From JADJSS01 sp964490845 (GTDB lineage Bacteria; Bacteroidota; Bacteroidia; Chitinophagales; JADIYW01), in NCBI GenBank assembly GCA_964490845.1, contig CAZBED010000002.1, forward strand, positions 1 to 64,000: DNA of 64,000 nucleotides, read 5' to 3'. Below are positions 1 to 7,590 of the stretch, one piece after another. A program made the translations under genes and the position numbers. A model generated the notes under the pieces. It did no database searches. It had not been told where the DNA came from and was given only the letters and a program-made list of their open reading frames with translations. Positions within the stretch are counted from its first letter, which is position 1; the number at the start of each line of letters is the position of its first letter.

Positions 1-174
1 AATTTAAGTAGTTTTCAATTTATTACTGGCACTATTTTTTGGGGTGGGGACAATGAAACTACATTTACAAATGGACAATATACAGTATCCGACCTTTATC
101 CGAGAAATGTGTTGAAAGATAAGAATGGTTTTATATATGTAGTAGATGATATTGTTGTCGAAAATAAGCAATAA
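1..174 (+). CDS. C-terminal fragment of an unidentified protein (5' end outside window)
   Basis: Frame 1 is open from the first base to a TAA at 172-174, giving the last 57 residues of a protein that starts upstream of the window. The fragment has an alternating polar/hydrophobic, beta-rich look (VSDLYPRNVL, then FIYVVDDIVVEN) and a plain charged end. No motif is recognisable. The next gene lies on the opposite strand and converges on it across 66 bp. The reading frame is credible because it stays open to the edge, but its function cannot be given. Confidence 0.5.
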   Translation, partial: NLSSFQFITGTIFWGGDNETTFTNGQYTVSDLYPRNVLKDKNGFIYVVDDIVVENKQ

Positions 175-240
175 TGTGACAACTGATTCACTTAATAAAA
201 AATATAAACAGTAAAGGATTATATTTTTTAACTGCTTAAA

Positions 241-945
241 TCACTTCGGATTTGTTGACCAAATCGTAGCCTCAGGGATGAAGCCGACATCCCGCAGTTC
301 GAGCATGGAAACCATCAGGTGTGCCACATCCTGTGCTTCCAGTTTGGTGGGGTTGAAGTTGCGTCTCGGCCTTCCTGAGTTGGCCACGAAGTTCGTCTGC
401 ACTTCGCTGGGGTGTACCATCATTACCCGGATATTGTAAGGGCGCAATTCTTCCCGCCAGCACTCCGTCATGCCGCGCAACGCCCATTTAGATGTTGAGT
501 AGGCGGTACCCATCTGGTGTCCTTTCAATGCAGATGTTGAAGCGACATTGATAATATTGCCATGGTTCTGTTCCATAAAATAGGTGGCGCATTCCCTGCC
601 GCAGAGCATGGCGCCCACCACATTCGTTTCCAGAATGGCTTTGAATTTCTCGGTATTTATATTTTGCAGTAAATCAAAATAGCCAAAACCTGCATTATTA
701 ATCAGGGCATCCAACCCGTCCATTTTCTTGACAGCTGTCTTCACCAGTTTCAGCACTTCGTCTTCTTTGGTAACATCTGCGGCTACCGGAATGGCGCCGA
801 TATTATCCGCCACTTGTTTTAATGTTCTTTTATTACGTCCGCTGATGACGACTTGTGCGCCTTTAGAAACTAAGAGTTTGGCAGTAGCCAATCCAATTCC
901 CGAATTGCCACCCGTGATAAGAATCTTGGAGTTTCTGATTTTCAT
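241..945 (-). CDS. Short-chain dehydrogenase/reductase (classical SDR)
   Basis: This is a 234-residue classical SDR, an NAD(P)-dependent oxidoreductase that interconverts an alcohol and a ketone on an unknown substrate. Visible motifs in order are the Rossmann nucleotide loop TGGNSGIG (residues 11-18), NNAG (83-86), the catalytic Ser136 in NVAS, and the YxxxK pair Tyr149/Lys153 in YSTSK. SGRNKR after the second strand, with its basic residues, suggests NADP(H) preference; that is inference. Length is normal for the family. There is no signal peptide, so it is cytoplasmic. It lies 55 bp downstream of an ABC exporter gene on the same strand and may be co-transcribed with it. Confidence 0.9.
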   Translation of the reverse strand: MKIRNSKILITGGNSGIGLATAKLLVSKGAQVVISGRNKRTLKQVADNIGAIPVAADVTKEDEVLKLVKTAVKKMDGLDALINNAGFGYFDLLQNINTEKFKAILETNVVGAMLCGRECATYFMEQNHGNIINVASTSALKGHQMGTAYSTSKWALRGMTECWREELRPYNIRVMMVHPSEVQTNFVANSGRPRRNFNPTKLEAQDVAHLMVSMLELRDVGFIPEATIWSTNPK

Positions 946-1000
946 ACGTAGTTATATTTTCGTTTTCCAATTTCAACGTGAAAGTAAACAATTGCAGATA

Positions 1001-2749
1001 TTACTCATTTTTTCTTTCCCCAATCTGCTGACGCCACATCGCGTAATACAGGCCTTTCTCATCCAGTAATTGCTGGTGATTGCCGGTTTCGATGATTTTC
1101 CCTCTTTCCAATACATAAATGGTATCGGCATGCATGATGGTGGATAACCGGTGTGCTATCATTACGGTGATGTGTTCTTTTTTGGCGGCAACGGATTTGA
1201 TGGTTTGCGTAATCTCCTCTTCCGTTATGGAATCCAAAGCAGAAGTAGCCTCATCAAATACGATGATTTTAGGATGGCGCAGCAATGCTCTTGCAATAGA
1301 TAAACGCTGTTTCTCCCCTCCGGATATTTTTATGCCACCTTCCCCTATAATGGAGTCGATGCCATGTTCGCTGCGTGCAAGCAGATGCTGGCAGGCAGAC
1401 TTGTTCAGCACCTCCAGTATCTCTTCATCCGTAGCTTCCGGATTTACGAACAGTAAATTCTCTTTGATGGTGCCTGCAAACAATTGTGTGTCCTGAGTAA
1501 CAAATCCGATTTGGGCACGAAGTTCGTCTACATCAATATTGCCGGAATCAATTCCATTGTATGATATAGTTCCATCCTGCGGGTTATATAGTCCAACCAA
1601 CAGTTTTACAAGCGTGGTTTTTCCGGAGCCGGATGGCCCTACAAAAGCGACCGTATTCCCTTTTGTTACGTGAAATGATATATCTTCTACTGCTTTTGTT
1701 TTGGCGGTTCGGTGCTGAAAACTTACGGCCTGAAAGGAAAGGGATTCGATAGCATTTAAATGGATGGCGTGCTGCGGTTTCTGTTCGATGGGCGTATGCA
1801 TCAGCTTTTCAAAATTCTTTAATGAAGCTTCCGCTTCCCTGTAACTCATAATCACATTGCCCATTTCCTGAAGGGGGTTGAAGATAAAGAAGGAATAGAA
1901 CTGTAAGGTCATCAACTGCCCGACCCGCAAGTGATCTTTAAAAATAAGGTAGAGTAAAAAAAATAAGATACACTGACGCAGAAAATTCACCATAGTGCCC
2001 TGAACGAAGGCGATACTCCGTATTTTTTTGACTTTTTCAAGTTCAAGGTGTAAGATTTTTAATGTGGTGTCATTTAAACGTATCACTTCCTGATTGGTTA
2101 ATCCTAAACTTTTGATAAGTTCGATGTTTCTCAAGCTCTCCGTTGTGGCGCCGGCCAGTACATTGGTTTGCCGGGTGATGGCGGCCTGTACTGCTTTTAT
2201 TTTTTTAGATAAAATATTAATGCTGAATCCGAGAATGAAAGAAGCAATGAAATAGGCCATAACCATTAATGGATATACCTGTATGGAATAGATGATTACG
2301 AATACAATCCCTACAATGGCGAAGAAGAATACATTGATGAAATTTTGCATGAACTTTTCAGAGTCAAGTCGAACTTTCTGCAAGATGTTCAGCGTCTCGC
2401 CGCTGCGCTGGTCCTCGAATTCCTGAAAGGGAAGTTGAAGGGCATGTTTAAGCCCGTCGGTATAAACGTCAGCACCGAAACGCTGGATAACGACATTCAT
2501 AAAATAATCCTGAAAGGCTTTGGCGATACGGCTTACCATGGCCACACTAATGGCGCAGCCAATCAGAAAGAGCGTACCCCTGATAAAAGAGGAACTGGTA
2601 TGAGCAGAGGGTTTGGTGGCGTATCCGTCAATTATTTTTCCAAAGATATAGGGGTCGAGCAGAGAAAAGCACTGATTGATAATAGCCAGAAAGAAAGTGA
2701 GTGCTACCAGCCATCTGTATTTTTGGAGGTAATGTAATAATATTCTCAT
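1001..2749 (-). CDS. ABC transporter, fused permease/ATP-binding protein (MsbA-like exporter)
   Basis: A 582-residue half-transporter of the type I exporter class. It carries six hydrophobic segments in roughly the first 310 residues, followed by one nucleotide-binding domain. The ATPase shows Walker A GPSGSGKTT (about residue 370), the signature SGGEKQR (about 478), Walker B IIVFDEATSALD (about 495) and the H-loop IAHRLST. It should homodimerise in the inner membrane and use ATP to move a lipid, peptide or drug outward; the substrate cannot be read from sequence. The ATG start is supported by a promoter-like TATCTTTA 4 nt upstream. The SDR gene follows on the same strand. Confidence 0.92.
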   Translation of the reverse strand: MRILLHYLQKYRWLVALTFFLAIINQCFSLLDPYIFGKIIDGYATKPSAHTSSSFIRGTLFLIGCAISVAMVSRIAKAFQDYFMNVVIQRFGADVYTDGLKHALQLPFQEFEDQRSGETLNILQKVRLDSEKFMQNFINVFFFAIVGIVFVIIYSIQVYPLMVMAYFIASFILGFSINILSKKIKAVQAAITRQTNVLAGATTESLRNIELIKSLGLTNQEVIRLNDTTLKILHLELEKVKKIRSIAFVQGTMVNFLRQCILFFLLYLIFKDHLRVGQLMTLQFYSFFIFNPLQEMGNVIMSYREAEASLKNFEKLMHTPIEQKPQHAIHLNAIESLSFQAVSFQHRTAKTKAVEDISFHVTKGNTVAFVGPSGSGKTTLVKLLVGLYNPQDGTISYNGIDSGNIDVDELRAQIGFVTQDTQLFAGTIKENLLFVNPEATDEEILEVLNKSACQHLLARSEHGIDSIIGEGGIKISGGEKQRLSIARALLRHPKIIVFDEATSALDSITEEEITQTIKSVAAKKEHITVMIAHRLSTIMHADTIYVLERGKIIETGNHQQLLDEKGLYYAMWRQQIGERKNE

Positions 2750-2753
2750 TCCA

Positions 2754-2761
2754 TAAAGATA
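2754..2761 (-). promoter_or_regulatory. Promoter -7-like element of the ABC exporter gene
   Basis: Read on the minus strand this is TATCTTTA, one base from the Bacteroidota -7 consensus TAnnTTTG. It ends 4 nt before the ATG at 2749. In this phylum transcription starts a few bases after the box, so the mRNA would have almost no leader. No convincing -33 TTG was found. Confidence 0.4.
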
Positions 2762-2801
2762 GATGTATAAACAATAATAGCATTGCGAAAAGCAGTAAAA
2801 T

Positions 2802-2832
2802 AAAAAACACGACCAAGAAGGTCGTGTTTTTT
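2802..2832 (-). terminator. Intrinsic terminator after the 2851-3399 gene
   Basis: A 13-bp perfect stem (2802-2814 with 2820-2832) encloses an AAGAA loop. On the minus strand it ends in a run of T. It lies 19 bp past the stop of the small exported-protein gene and isolates that gene from the ABC exporter gene downstream. Confidence 0.85.
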
Positions 2833-2850
2833 ATTTATTCAGAATATAAT

Positions 2851-3399
2851 TTATTGAGCATCTTCATAGGTGTATCCTATACCTTTTTTCAAAGATTGGT
2901 TAGCGCTTGCAATACCTGCAATACCGCCGCCCCAGCCTCCATAGCTGCCGCCGCCTGATTTTTGGTCAGATGTCATATATACAAACGGGCAACCCATAGC
3001 CGCAGCTGCCTGTAACAGTTTCATGTTCGCTTTTTTATCAGATTTAGAACCACTGAAACCACCGGTACTTTTTCCTTTCACTTCGCCTACTTTCTTCAAT
3101 CCTACAATTTCAGATTTATCTAAAAGAATCTCCACTTTTTCCCAGTCATCTTTAGATGCGATGACAATTTTCTCAGAAATATTTTCTGTTCTGCCGCTGG
3201 AATACTGGATTTTTTCCACCGCCTTTTTACCGATGGTTTGCTCGGCATCTTCGCCTTCATATTTGTAAACGATGGTAAACTCTTCCACCTTTACCACTTT
3301 GCCGTCAATGGTTTTTCCGCTGTGCAGAAAAAGTTTGTCAGATGCAAATGCCACTACCATGGCGCATGCAAAAAATACTGTAGTTAATAGCTTTTTCAT
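2851..3399 (-). CDS. Small exported protein of unknown function
   Basis: A 182-residue protein with a clear N-terminal signal peptide (MKKLLTTVFFACAMVVAFA, cleavage probably before SDK). The mature part opens with a short beta-rich module around SGKTIDGKVVKVEEFTIVYK. Modules like this, in which a surface-exposed strand pair handles KVVKV-type repeats, occur in many Bacteroidota proteins, but I do not recognise a named family. The second half is Lys/Ser rich and ends in a Gly-rich stretch (GGGSYGGWGGG) after a hydrophobic patch. The gene stands alone, with its own terminator and a 276-bp upstream region. Confidence 0.75.
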   Translation of the reverse strand: MKKLLTTVFFACAMVVAFASDKLFLHSGKTIDGKVVKVEEFTIVYKYEGEDAEQTIGKKAVEKIQYSSGRTENISEKIVIASKDDWEKVEILLDKSEIVGLKKVGEVKGKSTGGFSGSKSDKKANMKLLQAAAAMGCPFVYMTSDQKSGGGSYGGWGGGIAGIASANQSLKKGIGYTYEDAQ

Positions 3400-3675
3400 A
3401 GAAATTTAATTATTTAGATTACAAAATTAATAAACATTTCCATTAAATCAACATCTGTGCCAAAAATTGCGTATATCCGAAAACAAAGATAACCCCGACA
3501 GGGGTATCATGAATATACAGAATGAATGGTATTTGTGGCTAAGTGCTGATACGGATATTCTTTTGGCCAATGCGAAAGCAGAAAAAAAATAGTATATTTA
3601 ATTTCCGAACATTGGAACTTAACTATCAGGTTTCTCGTTATGGTGCTATTATTCATCTATTAAAAATCATAAATT

Positions 3676-4599
3676 ATGGCCGTATCCACTATTCTCTTAG
3701 CCCTGTTGGTAATTACAGCGTTTTTGTCCTTTGTGACAGTTCAGCAGGGAACCATCGCCGTGGTGACTGTTTTTGGCAAATACCGCAGAATACTCAGCCC
3801 CGGTTTAAATTTTAAGATTCCTTTTATTGAACAGATATACAAACGAATATCTATTCAGAACCGCTCCGTTGAACTGGAGTTTCAGGCGATTACCATCGAC
3901 CAGGCAAATGTCTATTTTAAAGCCATGCTGTTGTATGCAGTAGTCAATACCAATGAAGATACTATTAAGAATGTTGCATTTAAGTTTATAGATGACCGCA
4001 ATCTCATGCAGGCGCTGGTACGTACCATTGAGGGTTCCATTCGTGGATTTGTTGCGACTAAAAAACAAGCGGAAGTTCTTTCTTTGAGAAAAGAGATTGT
4101 AGAAGATGTGAAGGAGCAAATCGATCAGACTCTGGAAACCTGGGGATACCATTTACTGGACCTGCAACTGAATGATATCACGTTTGACGAGGCAATCATC
4201 AAGTCGATGGCACAGGTGGTGGCATCCAGCAACCTGAAGGCCGCTGCGGAAAATGAAGGTCAGGCGTTGCTGATTACCAAAACAAAAGCGGCAGAAGCGG
4301 AAGGAAATGCGATTAAGATTGCGGCTGAGGCTGAACGTCTGGCTGCCCAATTGCGCGGACAGGGTGTCGCTTTGTTCAGGGAAGAAGTGGCCAAGGGTAT
4401 GACACAGGCTGCCAAAGAAATGGAACAGGCCAATCTGGATACTTCTGTTATATTGTTCTCCATGTGGACAGAATCAATTAAAAACTTTGCGGAATACGGA
4501 AAAGGCAATGTAATATTCTTGGATGGTTCCGCAGAAGGAATGCAGCGTACGATGAAAGAAATGATGGGAATGAACAACCTGATGGCAACAAAGAAATAG
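3676..4599 (+). CDS. SPFH/prohibitin-family membrane protein (HIR/stomatin-like)
   Basis: A 307-residue band-7 protein. It has one N-terminal hydrophobic anchor (about residues 3-24), then the SPFH domain starting at VQQGTIAVVTVFGKYRRILSPGLNFKIPF, a layout typical of stomatin and plant hypersensitive-induced reaction proteins. The domain is followed by an Ala/Glu-rich helical stretch (TKAAEAEGNAIKIAAEAERLAAQ) that forms the oligomerisation coiled coil in this family. Such proteins form large ring assemblies on the membrane and organise proteases or lipid domains; that role is known for the family and inferred here. The gene converges on carB with only 20 bp between stop codons. Confidence 0.88.
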   Translation: MAVSTILLALLVITAFLSFVTVQQGTIAVVTVFGKYRRILSPGLNFKIPFIEQIYKRISIQNRSVELEFQAITIDQANVYFKAMLLYAVVNTNEDTIKNVAFKFIDDRNLMQALVRTIEGSIRGFVATKKQAEVLSLRKEIVEDVKEQIDQTLETWGYHLLDLQLNDITFDEAIIKSMAQVVASSNLKAAAENEGQALLITKTKAAEAEGNAIKIAAEAERLAAQLRGQGVALFREEVAKGMTQAAKEMEQANLDTSVILFSMWTESIKNFAEYGKGNVIFLDGSAEGMQRTMKEMMGMNNLMATKK

Positions 4600-4619
4600 A
4601 GAGCAGTTGAATAATAAAA

Positions 4620-7436
4620 TTACCTACTCAGGAACATACTCTTATCCTTATACAACTGCCTGAAATACGGGTCGAATAAATCTTTGATGAAGTAAATCGC
4701 TTCGCCGGTAGATTTCATTTCCGGTCCAAGTTCCTTGTTTACATTCGGGAATTTATCAAACGAGAATACCGGCTCCTTGATGGCATAACCGGTCAGTTTT
4801 TCTTTGAATGTAAAGTCCTTCAGTTTGTGTGTACCCATCATCACTTTCGTGGCAATATTTAAGTAAGGTATCTGGTAGGCCTTGCAAATGAACGGCGTCG
4901 TTCTGGATGCGCGCGGATTTGCTTCAATCACATACACTTTATCGCCCTTGATAGCGAATTGAATATTTATCAAACCGCGAATTTCCAGCGCTTTGCACAA
5001 TTTCGCCGCATAATGTTTCATGGTCTCAATCAGGATTGGGCCTAAACTGAAAGGAGGCAATACCGAATTGCTGTCGCCGCTGTGTATCCCTGCCGGTTCT
5101 ATGTGTTCCATTACACCCATAATCTGAACTTGTTCCCCGTCATAAATGGCGTCGATTTCCGCTTCTTTCGCGCGGTCTAAAAAATGGTCAATCAGAATGA
5201 CATTGTCTGGTATGTCTTTTAACAGATTGATGACCGATGTTTCACATTCCGCATCATTGATGACGATACGCATGCGCTGACCACCCAGAACATAACTTGG
5301 TCGCACCAACACCGGATAGCCTACCTTGTTGGCCACGGCTAATGCCTCGTCCGCATCAGTAGCGGTACCGTAATCCGGATATGGAATCTCCAGTTCTTTC
5401 AGCAAATCGGAGAAACGTCCACGGTCTTCCGCGATATCCATGCTGTCAAAAGAAGAACCGATAATTTTTATACCTCTTTCGTGTAATTTCTTAGACAGCT
5501 TCAATGCTGTCTGTCCGCCTAACTGCACAATCACTCCATCCGGTTTTTCATGTTCGATAAGTTCCCACAGGTGCTCCCAAAATACCGGTTCGAAATACAA
5601 TTTATCTGCAATATCAAAATCGGTAGAAACTGTTTCCGGATTACAATTCACCATAATGGCTTCATAGCCCACTTCTTTGATAGCGAGCAAACCATGTACG
5701 CAGCAATAATCAAATTCTATACCCTGTCCGATACGGTTGGGTCCTGAGCCTAAAACGATGATTTTCTTTTTGTCGGAAACATGGCTTTCGTTCTCCGTAT
5801 CGAAAGAAGAATAGTAATAAGGCGTTTTCGCTTCAAACTCCGCGGCACAGGTGTCCACCATTTTATAGACACGCCGGATGCCTAATTCTTTTCGTTTTTC
5901 ATAAACGGCATCTTCTTCTATTCTGCCTAGTAAGAATGCCAACTGCATATCAGAATAGCCTTTCTTTTTCGCCTTTATAAGGAGTTCTTTAGGAATGTTA
6001 TGTAGGGAATATTTTTGAATCTCTTTCTCAAGTTTTACCAATTCCTGTATCTGCATCAAGAACCAGTTGTCAATACCGGTTAACTTTTGGATGGTGTGTA
6101 ACGGAACCCCCAAATAGATAGCGTCTTTAATTTTAAAGATTCTGTCCCAGCTCGGATGCTGCAGGCTGTCCAGTATCTCTTCGGTCTTAGATAATCCTTT
6201 GCCGTCTGCGCCAAGGCCTACCTTGTTGTTTTCCAGTGACTGGCAAGCCTTTTGGAGCGCTTCTGCAAAGTTTCTGCCGATACCCATCACTTCCCCGACG
6301 GATTTCATCTGGAGGCCAAGGGTGGAATCACAGCCGTAAAATTTATCAAAATTCCAGCGTGGGATTTTTACAATCACATAGTCTAATGCAGGCTCAAAGC
6401 AGGCCGAAGTGGTTTTAGTAATCTGATTGTTTAATTCGTCCAGATTATAGCCGATAGCCAGTTTGGCGGCAATCTTGGCTATTGGGTAACCGGTGGCTTT
6501 AGAGGCCAGCGCTGATGAGCGTGATACCCGAGGGTTGATTTCTATGACAATGATTTCTTCAGTTTCCGGATTCACGGAAAACTGCACATTGCAGCCTCCG
6601 GCGAAATTTCCGAGTGCACGCATCATTTTCTGCGCCTGATTGCGCATTTCCTGAAAAACAGGGTCCGGTAAGGTCATAGCCGGAGCGACAGTGATGGAGT
6701 CGCCGGTATGAACACCCATCGGATCGAGATTTTCAACGGTACATATAATGACAACACTGTCGTTCAGGTCGCGAAGTAATTCCAGTTCAAATTCTTTCCA
6801 GCCCAATACAGCCTTTTCCACTAATACTTCGTGGATGGGAGACGCTTTCAAGCCATTAGCCAGCATTACTTCAAAATCTTCAGCCCTATGGCAGAAGCCA
6901 CCACCCGAACCGCCTAAAGTATAGGATGGGCGGATGACTAAAGGAAATCCAATTTTTTGAGCGGCTTCTTTTCCTTCTAGCATGGAATTGGCAACATAGG
7001 AAGGTGCTACTCCGAGGCCTAAATCCACGCAGAATTTTCTGAATTCCTCCCTGTTTTCAGTCGTTTCGATTACCTGTAAGTCAACACCGATTACACGAAT
7101 ATTGTATTTTTCCCACAATCCTATTTCTGCTGCTTCTTTACAGAGGTTCAGGGCTGTTTGTCCGCCCATTGTGGGTAAAACGGCATCAATTTTGCGCTCT
7201 TCCAGAATATCGCGGATAGAGTCAATCGTTAATGGCCTGAGATAGATATGGTCTGCCGTCACTTCATCCGTCATAATGGTAGCCGGATTCGAATTAATAA
7301 GTGATACTTCAATACCTTCTTCTCGAAGGGAACGGGCAGCCTGGGAGCCGGAGTAATCAAATTCACAAGCTTGTCCGATGATAATAGGTCCGCTGCCGAT
7401 GATAAGCACGGATTTAATCGAAGTGTCTTTTGGCAT
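4620..7436 (-). CDS. carB: Carbamoyl-phosphate synthase large subunit, form without MGS domain
   Basis: This large subunit makes carbamoyl phosphate from bicarbonate, ammonia (delivered by the glutaminase subunit) and two ATP, for pyrimidine and arginine synthesis. The 938 residues contain both homologous ATP-grasp halves: the first begins SVLIIGSGPIIIGQACEFDYSG, the second around KIIVLGSGPNRIGQGIEFDY. The C-terminal MGS-like allosteric domain of about 130 residues, seen in the enterobacterial enzyme of roughly 1070, is absent. The reading frame ends cleanly after MFLSR with no remnant downstream. ATG at 7436 (MPKDTSIKS) matches family starts. An in-frame TTG at 7454 lies inside a promoter box and is unlikely. 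carA is not in the window. Confidence 0.96.
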   Translation of the reverse strand: MPKDTSIKSVLIIGSGPIIIGQACEFDYSGSQAARSLREEGIEVSLINSNPATIMTDEVTADHIYLRPLTIDSIRDILEERKIDAVLPTMGGQTALNLCKEAAEIGLWEKYNIRVIGVDLQVIETTENREEFRKFCVDLGLGVAPSYVANSMLEGKEAAQKIGFPLVIRPSYTLGGSGGGFCHRAEDFEVMLANGLKASPIHEVLVEKAVLGWKEFELELLRDLNDSVVIICTVENLDPMGVHTGDSITVAPAMTLPDPVFQEMRNQAQKMMRALGNFAGGCNVQFSVNPETEEIIVIEINPRVSRSSALASKATGYPIAKIAAKLAIGYNLDELNNQITKTTSACFEPALDYVIVKIPRWNFDKFYGCDSTLGLQMKSVGEVMGIGRNFAEALQKACQSLENNKVGLGADGKGLSKTEEILDSLQHPSWDRIFKIKDAIYLGVPLHTIQKLTGIDNWFLMQIQELVKLEKEIQKYSLHNIPKELLIKAKKKGYSDMQLAFLLGRIEEDAVYEKRKELGIRRVYKMVDTCAAEFEAKTPYYYSSFDTENESHVSDKKKIIVLGSGPNRIGQGIEFDYCCVHGLLAIKEVGYEAIMVNCNPETVSTDFDIADKLYFEPVFWEHLWELIEHEKPDGVIVQLGGQTALKLSKKLHERGIKIIGSSFDSMDIAEDRGRFSDLLKELEIPYPDYGTATDADEALAVANKVGYPVLVRPSYVLGGQRMRIVINDAECETSVINLLKDIPDNVILIDHFLDRAKEAEIDAIYDGEQVQIMGVMEHIEPAGIHSGDSNSVLPPFSLGPILIETMKHYAAKLCKALEIRGLINIQFAIKGDKVYVIEANPRASRTTPFICKAYQIPYLNIATKVMMGTHKLKDFTFKEKLTGYAIKEPVFSFDKFPNVNKELGPEMKSTGEAIYFIKDLFDPYFRQLYKDKSMFLSR

Positions 7437-7451
7437 TTTGGGAAAGTTTGA

Positions 7452-7459
7452 CAAAGATA
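7452..7459 (-). promoter_or_regulatory. Promoter -7 box of carB
   Basis: On the minus strand the bases read TATCTTTG, a perfect TAnnTTTG. The box ends 15 nt before the chosen ATG at 7436 and covers the alternative TTG start at 7454, which argues for the ATG. No clear TTG is seen at the -33 position. Confidence 0.5.
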
Positions 7460-7557
7460 ATAAAAGTAAGAAGTGATGCGCTGAATGAAGGGAGATTTTT
7501 TGTTATAGAATGGTTATTTGATGCAACAAAATGATGTATAAAGAAGTTAATTATTTA

Positions 7558-7586
7558 TTGTCCGCGTAATTTTTTGATTATTTTTG
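7558..7586 (+). promoter_or_regulatory. Promoter of the PKD-repeat protein gene
   Basis: TTG at 7558-7560 and TATTTTTG at 7579-7586 are separated by 18 bp, matching the Bacteroidota -33/-7 pattern. The -7 box ends 4 nt before the ATG at 7591, so transcription is likely to begin at or next to the start codon (leaderless mRNA, inferred). Confidence 0.55.
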
Positions 7587-7590
7587 TTTT

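Noticed and set aside
3492..3505. ACCCC-GACA-GGGGT hairpin in the 276-bp gap before the SPFH gene
   Set aside because: Stem of 5 bp without T run and no link to a start or stop; not enough for a regulatory call.
7434..7454. Longer CarB start at the TTG at 7454
   Set aside because: The TTG lies inside a perfect TAnnTTTG promoter box, and the ATG at 7436 matches the family's MPKxTxIKS start.
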